A stretch of DNA of 64,000 bases from Neoceratodus forsteri (lineage: Eukaryota > Chordata > Ceratodontiformes > Ceratodontidae): positions 499,943,001 through 500,007,000 of the forward strand of contig CM057453.1 in assembly GCA_016271365.2 (NCBI GenBank), read 5' to 3'. The position numbers and the translations under genes are program-made. Within the stretch, counting starts at the first letter, position 1; every line of letters starts with the position of its first letter. Shown here in pieces: positions 54,018 to 63,905 of the stretch. The notes under the pieces are model-generated. The model searched no databases and was not told the DNA's origin. It saw only the letters and a program-made list of their open reading frames with translations.

Positions 54018-54545
54018 GACCCTGCTTATCCACCTAGTACTTTTTCTCAATTTTCTCTATCTTTCTTTATCTACGCCAGCAGCGTAGATCATTGCTGACA
54101 ATATTTTACAGGTGACCTTTTTGAGGGATTTGTGGATGGTGGGAGTTGAGCCCGACATAGCCATACATTCCACCTCATCTTCATTCTCTTCAGTTTTTTG
54201 TGACGTGACATTGAAGGTGTTTACCGTTTGCCTCACAAAAGTGTGGTGTGAGGTACAGTCATCTGACGGTCTAGGAGGGGAGTCAAACACTTGTTCTGGG
54301 GAACCATCAGGTTCTATGGGTTCTTGTTCATCCTCCTCCTGCTCAAATTACAATCTGATCTCTTCCTCCACAGACATTGGGAATGGAATCTTCTTTAGTA
54401 TGAGGGACAGTAACGTGATTTTCTTTTTCTTCTTTTCTTGGCAGGCAGATATCAACAGCCTCAGTAAAAAAAATGTTAAATACAGAGACAAGTCTGGTAC
54501 TGAACCTGAGAACAGAGCCCTTCTCCTCAAAGGTGAACAGGGGAG
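54018..54545 (-). pseudogene. Old DIRS gag fragment, middle part
   Basis: The minus-strand open piece 54290-54057 is acidic and Ser/Thr-rich with a Pro-containing start (FDSPPRPSDDCTSHH). An upstream piece at 54530-54348 is hydrophobic and Lys-rich. Composition and order fit the variable middle of DIRS gag, upstream of the capsid part at 51897. Which DIRS lineage it belongs to cannot be told. Confidence 0.5.
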
Positions 54546-54558
54546 GAAGGGTGGGTGC

Positions 54559-54649
54559 TTACTGATGCTAAAGGACCCCTTGGAAGAAAGAAGATTACTA
54601 CAGTGAGTAATTTTTACTTCTCAGCCCAGGAGTCCTTTAGCATCAGTAA
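54559..54649. repeat. DIRS-B ICR-like inverted repeat
   Basis: A perfect 18 bp inverted repeat, ttactgatgctaaaggac at 54559-54576 and gtcctttagcatcagtaa at 54632-54649, flanks a 55 bp A/T-rich centre. It lies at the same place relative to the recombinase stop as the ICRs of DIRS1-4. Confidence 0.82.
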
Positions 54650-54699
54650 CAATAGCAGATTATAAAGCAGTACAAAACTGGGAGGGGGACAGAGACCCT

Positions 54700-55590
54700 A
54701 CTTAGAAAAGAGGCTCTGCAGAACCGCCCTGCCAAATTTAGCATCGGAGCTGGACTGCATATCCAAACTGCAATGTTTGATTAAAGTGTGTACAGATTTA
54801 CAGGTAGCGGCCTTGCAGATGTCCAGAAGGGTATGTCTCTTGAGGCTGCCAGAGGCTGCAGTGCCCCTGGTAGAATGGGCTTTGAGCCCTTTAGGAGGTT
54901 GTTGACCTGCTTTTTCATAGCAGAATCTAATTCAAGAGACTAACCAGCGGGAAATAGTTCTCTTGGTAGCTGGTTTTTCTCTGCCTACTTCCCCATAGGT
55001 GAGGAACAACTGAGTGGAAGAGCCTCTGAACTGCCTAGTATGCACTAGGTAGTAAAACAGAGCTCTTCTGACATCCAGACTGTGGAGCTTTTGATTGCCA
55101 GGAGTGGATTTCTCAGTAAAAAAAACAGGCAGAGTAACAGACTGGTTAAGGTGAAACTCAGAACACACCTTAGGCAGGAACTTCCTATTTGTCCTGAGCT
55201 CAATTTTGTCTCTGTGAGGAATAATGTAATTGGACTCAGTGCACAGGGCCTGTAACTCTGAGATCCTCCTGGCAGAGGTAATGGCCACTAGGAAAACAGT
55301 TTTCCAAGTTACAAACTTGAGATGGGTAGTGGCCATAGACTCAAAGGGTGGTTCCATGAGCCTGGCAATGTTGAGATTCAGGCTCCAAGGTGGAACCGAC
55401 TTCCTGACTGGAGGCTGAAGGTGCAAAAGGCCTTTGAAAAACTGTTTAAACACAGGGTGGGAAAAAACAGACTTCTTTCTCACCAAAAGGCAGGCTGAAA
55501 TTGCAGCCAGGTTCAGCATGAGAGAGGAGGGCTTCAAGCCTGAGGCCTGCAGATGTACCAGGTAATCCGGCAGCTAAGAAGGAGCACCAC
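54700..55590 (-). pseudogene. DIRS-B tyrosine recombinase
   Basis: The open piece 55537-54932 (201 codons) starts in the core-binding part and includes HLKFVTWKTVFLVAITSARR, ISELQALC (Arg) and LRTNRKFLPKVCSEFHLNQ. In the following frame is KAHSTRGTAAS (about 54860) with HxxR, and the final block reads TLIKHCSLDMQ (about 54780), in which the catalytic Tyr of HYSLD is replaced by Cys. The protein could therefore not form the phosphotyrosine link even without its frameshift. It is otherwise similar in length to the DIRS1-4 recombinases. Confidence 0.88.
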
Positions 55591-56000
55591 ACACTCCCCA
55601 AACTCAAGCAAATCCAATGCTCCCTTTAAAACACCTGTGTAATATCCTTGTTGGGAGCACAGTATAAAGTGAGTCAATTAGTAGCCATTGAGGCACGTGA
55701 AAGTTAATCACCTGTGTAAAATCCTTGCTGGGAGCACAGTACAAAAGGCGTCAGTTAATAGCCACTGAGGCACTAGAAAGTTAGGGACTAAATCGAAGTG
55801 CCCCACCTTGACGTTGGTGATTTAGCTCACTCAAATTGGAATTCCAGTCTGAAACTAAGAGGACCCTCTCCTCACATGGAGCTTGAAGTAAATATAGCCA
55901 GCTTTGGCAGTGGAAAGTTTAAATGTTATGCTATGCTATGTGGGGGGGGGGGGGAAGGGTGCACTAGTATCTTTGGATTGTATGCTGTTTGCCACAACCT
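55591..56000. other. Insertion or rearranged segment in DIRS-B with a 76 bp tandem duplication
   Basis: No coding. A ~76 bp unit (cacctgtgtaatatccttg... and cacctgtgtaaaatccttgc...) occurs at 55633-55707 and 55709-55785. A run of 12 G lies at about 55943-55954. It replaces the methyltransferase-like part expected between RNase H and recombinase. Confidence 0.5.
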
Positions 56001-57600
56001 AGCAGCACCCCTTGGAAGAAATGTGAATTCCAGTGTGGAGTAACATAAAAGGTTTGAGCATGCTATTTTTGGATTTGCCAGATCTGGTACCACCCTGCTC
56101 GTTTATATAAAACATTGCAGTGGTGTTCTCTGTCCATATCCTCTTACTTACCTGAAACAAGTACTTTGTACCTTTTTTTCTGTACTTGTATTTTTCTATG
56201 TCTTTGTCATTTTTATGCAACATGTCAATGCTTGCCCATAATTCCTTACTTGAATTTGCACTGTTTTTTCAATTATGCAATCTGTAACTACCTGTCTGTG
56301 TCAAAGGACCTCCTTGTGAATGAGCTTGCTCAACAGAGTTTTCCTACAATAAACTTGAACTTGAACAGTCTGTCTTTTTATGACAGGAGCAGAGGCTCTG
56401 AGTGCCAGGTAAATGGCTCTGAGCTCCAGAAGGTTTATGTGCAACTGTCACTTCTGAGGAGTCCAGGTACCACTTATGGAGGCACTGTCCAGATGAGCCC
56501 CCCAGCCTAGGAAGGAGGCATTTGTGGTAGTCACCTTTGTGGGAAGAGGAGCCTGGAAGGGGATCCCCACTGACAGATTTACAGGGTCCTTCCACCAAAG
56601 CAGAGCCTGAAGAAACTGTTCTGTCACAGGTATCAGTTTTGAAAAGGCATTGCTCTTTTGAGACCAGTGAGCTCTGAGATAGGCTTGCAGGTCTCGCATC
56701 CTGTACCTGACCCCTGGGACCACTGCAGTCATTGATGCCATGTGTCCCAAAAGCCTAAGAAAATGTCTGGCTAGGCTTGGCTCTCCCTGGGAAAAAGAAT
56801 CTGCCACTGACAAGAAACTTTGAATTCTCTCTGGAGGGAGCAAGGCAGAATCTTTCAGGGTGTCCAGCTGAGCTCCTATGAAAGTGAGTAACTGAGTGGG
56901 TTCCAGGTGGGATTTCTTTAGAGTTACCAGGAAGCCCAGAGATTTCAGAGTGTGCTCTGTGAGGGAAACATACTCCTTGACCTGATGAGGAGGCTTTACC
57001 ACTATGAGTCAGTCATCCAAACAGGGGTAGACTGAAACATCCAGCTTTCTGAGGTGTACTGCTACCACTGCTAGGCACTTGGTAAAAACTCTTGCAGCAG
57101 AGGACAGGCCGAAGGGCATCACAGCAAACTGACAGTGATCCAAAGGAAGCTTGAATCTGAGAAACTTCCTGTGAAACCTCCTTAAGGGTACATGGAAGTA
57201 AGCATCCTTTGGGTCCAAGGAGGCGCCTGCTGTAAGGACTGAATGACCACTGACAGAGTGACCATTTTGAACTGTGGTTTTAGCAGATGTTTGCTCAGAT
57301 ATCTGAGATCCAAAATAGGTCGCCACTCCCCAGTTTTCTTTTGTGTCAGGAAGTACCTGGACTAGAGGTCTTTGCCCTTTTCGTGGGCAGGGACTCTCTC
57401 CGCTGCTCATAAAGCTAGGTTTTTTACTTTTAACTTCAACAGAAGTACCTGTGTTGGGGTTTGGGGCTTTGACACCTGGGTACGTCTGAGGTCTGGCATC
57501 TGCTTAAACTAGTGGCAGACCCTTTTCCACTATCTCCAGCACCCACTTGTCCGAGGCAATGAGGGACCAGGTTTGAAGACACTGGGAGAGTCTGCCCCCT
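56001..57600 (-). pseudogene. DIRS-B RT and RNase H
   Basis: RT in order: leader IASDKWVLEIVEKGLPLV (57520), a damaged fingers region, LDPKDAYFHVPLRRFHRKFL (57200), MPFGLSSAARVFTKCLAVV (57100) and the catalytic area VYPCLDD (57010), where YLDD reads CLDD. The 184-codon open piece (57002-56448) is the connection, with FIGAQLDTLKDSALLPP, LLGHMASMTAVVPG and FLGWGAHLDS. RNase H ends after an insertion with ENTTAMFYINEQGGTRSG (about 56100). A stop lies near 57005. Close in motif spelling to DIRS-C rather than DIRS1-4. Confidence 0.88.
56150..56368 (+). mobile_element. Short retroposon-like insertion in DIRS-B RNase H
   Basis: About 220 bp separates two adjacent RNase H blocks. Its plus strand ends with AATAAA overlapping two copies of the hexamer ACTTGA (56348-56366), a tail type seen in some LINE/SINE families. 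It has no coding. The 5' limit (about 56150) is approximate. Confidence 0.6.
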
Positions 57601-58651
57601 GTCACAAACCCACTCAGCAGGTCAGGCCCTCTACTCCCAAAGTGCCAACCTCTGAACGCAGTCTTGTGAACAATGTAACAGACAAGGTAACCCTCTTGTC
57701 TGTTTTGTGAGTTCAGATCAACCTTTGGTCTCAAGTTCTGGAGGGATTCAAACTGTGAACTTCTTGCTAGCGTACCCAATGCACAGGCTCAGATATTTCT
57801 GTCTTCAGGGGGCCAGATATCTTTGCCTATGGGCACCTAACCAGGTATACAGAGATGAACCCTCAAAACTTTAATAAAGACCTCAGACTTAAACGTTCAT
57901 CTTTCCAGTTTGGTATCACCATTCAAGCTTACGTTTAGTATCTGCAATAACCATATACTTTTCCTAGATCTAAAAAGAACTCAAAGACAGACCAAGTAAG
58001 TTCTAAAAGAATTTTACTATAATAGATAAGAATATGTAAAACACAACAATACAGAACTATTATATCACAAAAGACATACAAATCTTTTAAAAGAACAAGG
58101 TTTTAAACAGTGCAATTCCTACTACAGTACGTAGTCTCTAAATACTTGCTTAAAAGTGCTCACAAGATGTTTCGTGGTCAGAGTCTAGGTAAACATGTGT
58201 CTCTGTGAAGTAAAACAGACTAAATTAAATGCTGGCTTTCACCCCACCTCTTTTCAGGAGGTCACTTAGCTCCTCCCTGTCAGGATATACGAAAATATAT
58301 ATCTTATACAAAAGTATTACATTCTGCAACTTCAGCATAATTCATGTCCTTCAAATGACACTTCTTTTGATCTCATAATAAGCTTCCCACTTCCAGGACA
58401 GGAAAGCATCTTTATGATTTCGCACTACTATGTAATAACCTGGGTTTTCTTTCTAACGTCATAAAATGGATATGTTATAGCAACTATAGTTGTAATTAAC
58501 TCAGACCAACAGGATCCTTAATTAAGGTCTTACATGTAACACATGGTCTCTAAAAACTGAGTGTGTGTGAACGCACATGCTGTCAGCATTTTTCTTATGG
58601 CTTTCATCTTTTAGCTAAAATCTGGGGAAGGGATGAGTGAGGTCATTCAAA
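57601..58651. other. Unassigned AT-rich region between DIRS-B and DIRS-C
   Basis: 1.05 kb with no recognised coding on either strand. The sequence is A/T-rich with runs such as aaaatatatatcttatacaa near 58290. It starts where the DIRS-B RT leader stops. It could be original locus sequence or an uncharacterised LTR or MITE; no terminal repeats were found. Confidence 0.4.
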
Positions 58652-58713
58652 GAAATACAGGTTACTCACCTGTAACAGGAGTTCTAGGAATGGTATATGT
58701 TGTTCATCCACAC
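58652..58713. repeat. DIRS-C left terminal segment
   Basis: 62 bp ending gttgttcatccacac, exact reverse complement of 58874-58935. It contains nested short palindromes (gttactcacctgtaac). The full ITR length cannot be set because the right ITR is outside the window. Confidence 0.88.
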
Positions 58714-58873
58714 TTATTGGCAGGTTCCTTGCCGCTTTAAATCTTGCCGGAAGGTCTTCAAGCTGGCTCCTCCCACCCACCCGGGTGGTAAAACTCTCGG
58801 CTCCGCCCCATGACGCCAGATCTGGCCGCTGGAAGCTCAGGTTGTGCGTTGAAGCAGGGAGGTCGGGTGGGTC

Positions 58874-58976
58874 GTGTGGATGAACAACATATACCATTCC
58901 TAGAACTCCTGTTACAGGTGAGTAACCTGTATTTCTAGGGACATGGATATGTTGTTCATCCACACTTATTGGCAGA
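58874..58976. repeat. DIRS-C internal complementary region
   Basis: The first 62 bp complement the left end perfectly. The remaining part (tagggacatggatatgttgt then tcatccacac) is related to it and should be complementary to the unseen right end. It is thus itself a long inverted repeat around gtaacctgtatttctagg. Confidence 0.88.
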
Positions 58977-59026
58977 CTCCTAGCAGTTCTCCGGAGGAGG
59001 AGGAGGCAAGGCGCACACCCCAATAC

Positions 59027-60013
59027 TTACTTGGGAAATAAGGACTGGAGGAACAGGCCCAAACCAGCATCCCGGCGTGACTCAAGGTCGATGTGGTAAT
59101 GGGTAATAAAGGTGTGCTGACTCCAGGTAGCAGCCCTGCAGATTTCCTGGATAGGGGCGTCCCTGGAAGCAGCCACCGATGCAGCAGTATAATGGTGAAT
59201 GAGTCTTATCCCTCTGGGAAGCTCCATGCCCGTAACTTATAGCAGAGATCTATGCAGGAGGTGACCCACCTGCTTATCGTCCGGCTTGGCTGCAGGTCTG
59301 CCAGATCTACGGCTAGTATAGGTGACAAACAGCTGGCAAACCTCTCCCGAATTTCAACCGTGCGGCTGCTCTTATAAGTGAGCTCTTCTAGGGTCCAAAG
59401 TATGGAGCCTATTCGCCTCCCGAGGTGTAATTGGGGTAGAACACCGGCAGAGTCAACACCTGGTTAAGGTGAAACTCCGACACCACCTTCGGAAGGAATT
59501 TCAGGTGGGGGCGCAGGACAACCTTGTCCCTGTGGAAGACCAGGTAAGGAGACTCAATGCAGAGCGCCTGGAGTTCTCCCATCCTTCTGGCTGACGTGAT
59601 AGCCACCAAGAAGGCGGTCTTCCACGATAGGTGAGAGAGAGATCACACCTGTGCATTGGTTCGAATGGCTTGCCCATGAGCTTTGCCAGTACCAGCAGTA
59701 ACTCCCACGGAGGTGGAGGTTCTCGCACCGGAGGGGAAATGTGATCAAGGCCTTTTAAAAAGCGCCAGACCACCTTCTCCTGCGCCACCGACTGCTCCCC
59801 GGCCCGCGCCCGGTAAGCAGGGATGGCTGCCAGGTGCACCTTTAGGGTCGTCGACCTAAGCCCTTGACTAGAAAGGGACCATAAATAGTCCAAAATGCTT
59901 GCCACAGAACAGGAGGAAGGGTCCAAGCCTTGCTTCGACACCAAATGGAAAATCTCTTCCATTTGAGGCGTAGCATTTTCTGGTCGACTCATCACGGGAC
60001 GCCTCAACAACAT
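59027..60013 (-). pseudogene. DIRS-C tyrosine recombinase
   Basis: Core-binding part at 60013-59690 (SVASILDYLWSLSSQGLR, LKVHLAAIPAYRA). Catalytic part: VAITSARRMGELQALCIE (Arg, 59609), LRPHLKFLPKVVSEFHLNQ, a broken stretch at 59400-59230 with an in-frame stop, then 59227-59027 with HHYTAASVAAS where the HxxR motif should be (the Arg is not seen) and FITHYHIDLES with the Tyr in place. A frame change lies near 59630. Damage to HxxR and the stop imply no activity. Confidence 0.86.
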
Positions 60014-60072
60014 TGAGGACCTCGTCGGAAAGACCCAAGGCCTGGAACTCTAGCCACTCAGGAACCAGGCCG

Positions 60073-61900
60073 TCAGGTGCAGGGATTGAAGGTCCGAATG
60101 GAACACCTTCCCCTGATTGACTGAGAGCAGGTCCGGGCGAGCTGGAAGCTGCCTCGGGAGCCTGGAGCTGAGGCTGAGGAGATGCGGGGCCAGTCTGGGG
60201 CTATCAGAATCACCTGCGCCTTGTCCCTCCTTGCCTTGAGAAGCACCTTGTGAACCAAGGGGAAATGGGGGAAAGGCATAAAAGAGGCCCGGGGTCCAGG
60301 GCCTCGAGAAGGCATCCTGCAGCGAGCCCCTGCTGAGGGGCGGGCATAAAAGAGCCTCAGCTTAGCGTTCTCCCTGGAGGCAAACAGGTCCACCTGAGGT
60401 ATGCCCCAGTGGGAGAACAGATCTTGTACTACCTCCGGTAGGAGAGACCACTCGCGAGATGCAGCCCCTATCCGGCTCAGGGCATCGGGCAGGGTGTTGG
60501 AGGCTCCTGCCACATGAATGGCTAGGAGATCCGCCTCCAGGCTGCGCAAGTGACCAAATGCGGAGAGCTTCCTTGCATAGAAGCATGGAGCGCGTCCCGC
60601 CCTGGCGGTTCAGGTAGTACATGGTCGTGGTATTGTCCGTCTGGACTCGGACCACTTGACCCCGGAGAAACGGAGCAAAGGCGGTGAGAGCTAGGCGGAC
60701 CGCTCGGAGCTCCAGCAGGTTGATGTGGCATCGGGACTCCTGCGGGGACCAGAGGCCGGGCACTGTGAGTTCCCCAGATGGGCACCCAACCCATCAGAGA
60801 GGCATCGGTCGACAGAGAGACCGCCGGCTCGGGCGGACAAACCGGGATGCCCTCCCTGCATATGAGATGGAACGGTCCACCACCAGAGAGCGTTCCACAT
60901 CTCCTGGGTCACCATCACTAGCTGGTCCAATGGATCGCAGCGTTGTGACCACTGGCTGGCCAGTCCCCACTGAAGGGGGCGCATGTGCCAGCGTGCCCAA
61001 CGGACTACGCTGGTACAGGCCGCCAAGAGACCCAGGAGGCGCAGGAAGTCCCGGGCAGGGCGATTGCCCAACCAGAAATGATCGGGCAAAGGAGGTAAGA
61101 ACCTCGGCCCTGTCCGCCGGGAGCCGTGCTCTGGCTGAAGAGAGTCGAACTCTGCCCGATAAACAGAATCACCTGCTTTGGCAATTCGACTTGGCCTCGT
61201 TGATGGGGCGGGCCGACTTGAAACAAACCTGGAGGGCCAGATCTCTGGACCGCTCCACCTCCTGTCTGGAGGGGGCTGCTATCAGCCAATCATCCAGGTA
61301 AGGGTACACCCGGACCCCTCGGCGCCGCAGGAAAGCTGTCACCACTGCAATGCATTTGGTGAAGACCCTGGGAGCTGGAGACAGGCCGAAGGGCATGGCT
61401 CGGAACTCGAAGAGGGATCCCTCCGCTCGAAAGCGAAGGAATCTCCGATGTGACGGACGGATAGGGACGTGAAAGAACGCGTCCTGCAGGTCCAGAGAGC
61501 AGAACCACACGCCGTGTTCCAGAGATGGTATTATCTGTGCCAGAGTGACCATCCTGAAGGTTCGAGACCTTAGGAACTTGTTCAGGTCGTGTAGGTCGAG
61601 AATGGGGCGCCAGCCCCCCGTCCGTTTCGGAACCAGGAAGTACCTGGACACGAACCCGGGTCTGAAGGGGTCCTCTACCTCCTGATCACCTCCTTTGAGG
61701 AGGAGGCGATGTCGGCTCGTGGGCGACGGTGAAGCTTTGGACCCCGAGGCCCCAGTGCGATGGCTCTGAAGAAGTGGGGCCTGCTCAAATTCTAGAGGCA
61801 GGCCTTTCCCCACCTCCAGAACCCACCTGTCCGTGGTAATAGCGGACCAGGCGGAAAGGAAGTGTCGGAGCCGTCCCCCCAAGGGGGGAACCAGGGGCAA
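60073..61900 (-). pseudogene. DIRS-C RT, RNase H and methyltransferase-like domains
   Basis: An open frame of 243 codons (61900-61169) covers GGRLRHFLSAWSAITTDRWV, RYFLVPKRTGGWRPILDLHD, LDLQDAFFHVPIRPSHRRFL, MPFGLSPAPRVFTKCIAVV and the intact catalytic YPYLDDWLIAAPS (about 61300). It is the best preserved RT in the window. RNase H: SRCHINLLELRAVRLALTAF and VRVQTDNTTTMYYLNRQGG (60763-60600). The methyltransferase-like region (60549-60073) has GIPQVDLFASRENAKL, FPHFPLVHKVLL and AQVILIAPDWPR. Frame changes occur near 61160 and 60550. Confidence 0.9.
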
Positions 61901-61934
61901 GGTGACGGGGATGGGGGCAACACCCCACAGCCCG

Positions 61935-63905
61935 TCACTGGGCAGGCTTGGAGGAGGGACCGGCCAAAGGACCTCCTGGGCCTTTTCCTCCCTGCTTCCT
62001 GTTGGAGGAAGCCGACGGCTTGGGTTTGGGATGCCAAGCTCGAGCCTGCTGGACCTGACGTTGCTGGGCCTGGCGCGCTACGGGCGCAGAAGGACGAAAG
62101 GGCTTAGGCTGTGGCTTGCGGCCTTTGTCCTTTTGAGCGGAAGAGACCGAGTCCAAGGTAGCATTGGACTTCTCGATCCTCTGCAGGTGACCTTCCACCC
62201 CAGGGCGAAGAGGTCAGTCCCCAAAAGGAACATCTGTCAACTTGTGCTGGGTATCCGAGGGTAAGTGGATATCCTCAGCCAAGCCCAATGACGCCTTAGC
62301 CCTCACTACCACCGACCTGGCACATGAGTCCCCAAAGTCCAAAGCAGTCTGGAGCTGCTGTTTGGCCACTGCCCTGCCCTGGACCCGCACCTGCCTGACC
62401 GTAGTCTGCAGATCCGTGGGAAGATGAGGGACGACCTCATCCAGGGAGCCCAACAGTGCATGTGAAAAATGTGCCATGAGGACGGCCGAACTGGCCTGAC
62501 GAAGGCCGAGAGAGGACGCAGCATAGACTTTTCACCCGGCATAATCCAATTTCTTGGATTCCTTGTCGGGAGGTTTTTCCACATCCCTGGCGTTCCCGGC
62601 ACACCGGAAAACGCTGTCGGTAACCAACCCTCCGCAGAGGGTGTTCCAAAACCGTACAGGAACGCGGACCACATACTTCCTGGCCATCCTGGCCGAAGGC
62701 GCAGGGCAGGAGCAGGGCGCTGCCAAAGCTCCAGGCCGGACCCACTATGGCCTCGGCCACGGAAAGGCCTCCGTAGGAGAATCCCTCGGTCCAGAATCTC
62801 CGTGAGGAGTACCTGGCCCGTTGAAAGCGGGTTGAGCTTCATCCCGGTGGACTCCGAGATGAGCCGAGCAACCAAGAAGGGACGAAGGGCTATCGTCCAC
62901 TGACTGTCTTCCCGAGGGCTCCAAGTCGAATCGCTTGGAGAAAAGGGAGAGATCATCCTCAGACTCGGAAGAGTCCTCAAAGAGCTGCCTCGGGCCTGAG
63001 CCACCCTCCACCTGCCGAGGTTTATCGGGAGTGAGGGTGACAGACAGCCTATGGGGCAAACCCAAAGCCGACCGAGAATTCTTGGTCGGAGCCCCAACTA
63101 ATGGCTGTGGAGGCGGAGGTTCCACCAGAATCGGTGGGGCAGCTGGAATTGGCCGAACAACCGGCCTGGGAACAGGCTCCTCGGCTACAACGTGGGGTTG
63201 TTTCGGCCGCTCCGGTGACAGCCACTTAATGGCCGGGGAAGACGACTGGGTCAGCTTATTCCCGGTCAAAAGGAGCTGTTGCCACATGAGTTCCTCATAC
63301 CTCCGACGCAACTTGCGCTGAAGCCTCCCCTCGTCCGAGGAGGAGGAAGAGCGGCGGCGCTGCTTGCCACGGTGCCGAGACCGCCTATGACGGCGGGATC
63401 GGCTGGACCGCGAGGATGTCTGAGACCGAGACCGAGAGTCTCGACTAGGCCGAGGAAGGTGAGGAGAAGTGTCGGAAATCGGCACTCCCCTCGGCTCGGA
63501 CGATCCCACCAAAGGCTCTGGAACCGGAGGCACAGAGGCGACGGGATCTCAACTCCCACTGGGGAACCGGAGAGGGATTCTCAGCTTCTCCAGCCGACAA
63601 CCCGTCTAACGGATCGAGAAAATCTCGACCGCTGGCGGAGTCTCGGTCAACTGGCCTGGCAGGGGACACCTTGACCAGTGGCCGGCTGAGGGGAGCCGCA
63701 AGTCGACTGTCGACAAGAAGGGAGGGGATCTTTCCCGCTCCCAAGAGCATCGACAGTGAGACTTACTTTGCTCTTTTGGACCTGGAAAAGGGTCCAGAAA
63801 GTTGGACCTCACCTTCGTCGAGAGGGTCAGACAAAGCCCTTGAAAGAAGCAGTGCAGAGGCACAGAGAGAGCGGACAAATGTTTAGCCGAGGTAGAAGCG
63901 CCCAT
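61935..63905 (-). pseudogene. DIRS-C gag-like protein
   Basis: The likely start is at 63905 (MGASTSAKHLS). The next open frame (63533-62745, 262 codons) has a dense Arg/Ser tract (SSRSSRSRRHRRSRHRGKQR) and an acidic patch (EDSSESEDDLSLF). The capsid-like part is at 62477-62214 (FSHALLGSLDEVVPHLP, FGDSCARSVVVRAKASLGL). The basic C-terminal tail is at 62198-61935 (KGRKPQPKPFRPSAP and RKQGGKGPGG). Frame changes occur near 63600, 62745 and 62480. The N-terminal Cys/His cluster of DIRS1-4 is not evident. Confidence 0.75.

Larger units (their letters stand above)
54546..57600 (-). mobile_element. DIRS-B: second-lineage DIRS element, both termini missing
   Basis: Contains an ICR-like inverted repeat (54559-54649), recombinase (54700-55590), RNase H (56010-56600, with an insertion) and RT (56369-57600). 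Its ICR sequence (gatgctaaaggac and its complement) is unrelated to that of DIRS1-4, so it is a different family. No gag or ITR remains: the left side is cut near the old gag piece and the right side stops at about 57600. It is heavily interrupted. Confidence 0.85.

Noticed and set aside
58643..59023. 126-codon minus-strand ORF spanning the DIRS-C ICR and left end as a separate protein
   Set aside because: It reads through the inverted repeats, with a peptide (LPISVDEQHI) repeated only because the ICR and ITR are copies. It has no counterpart in the other DIRS elements.
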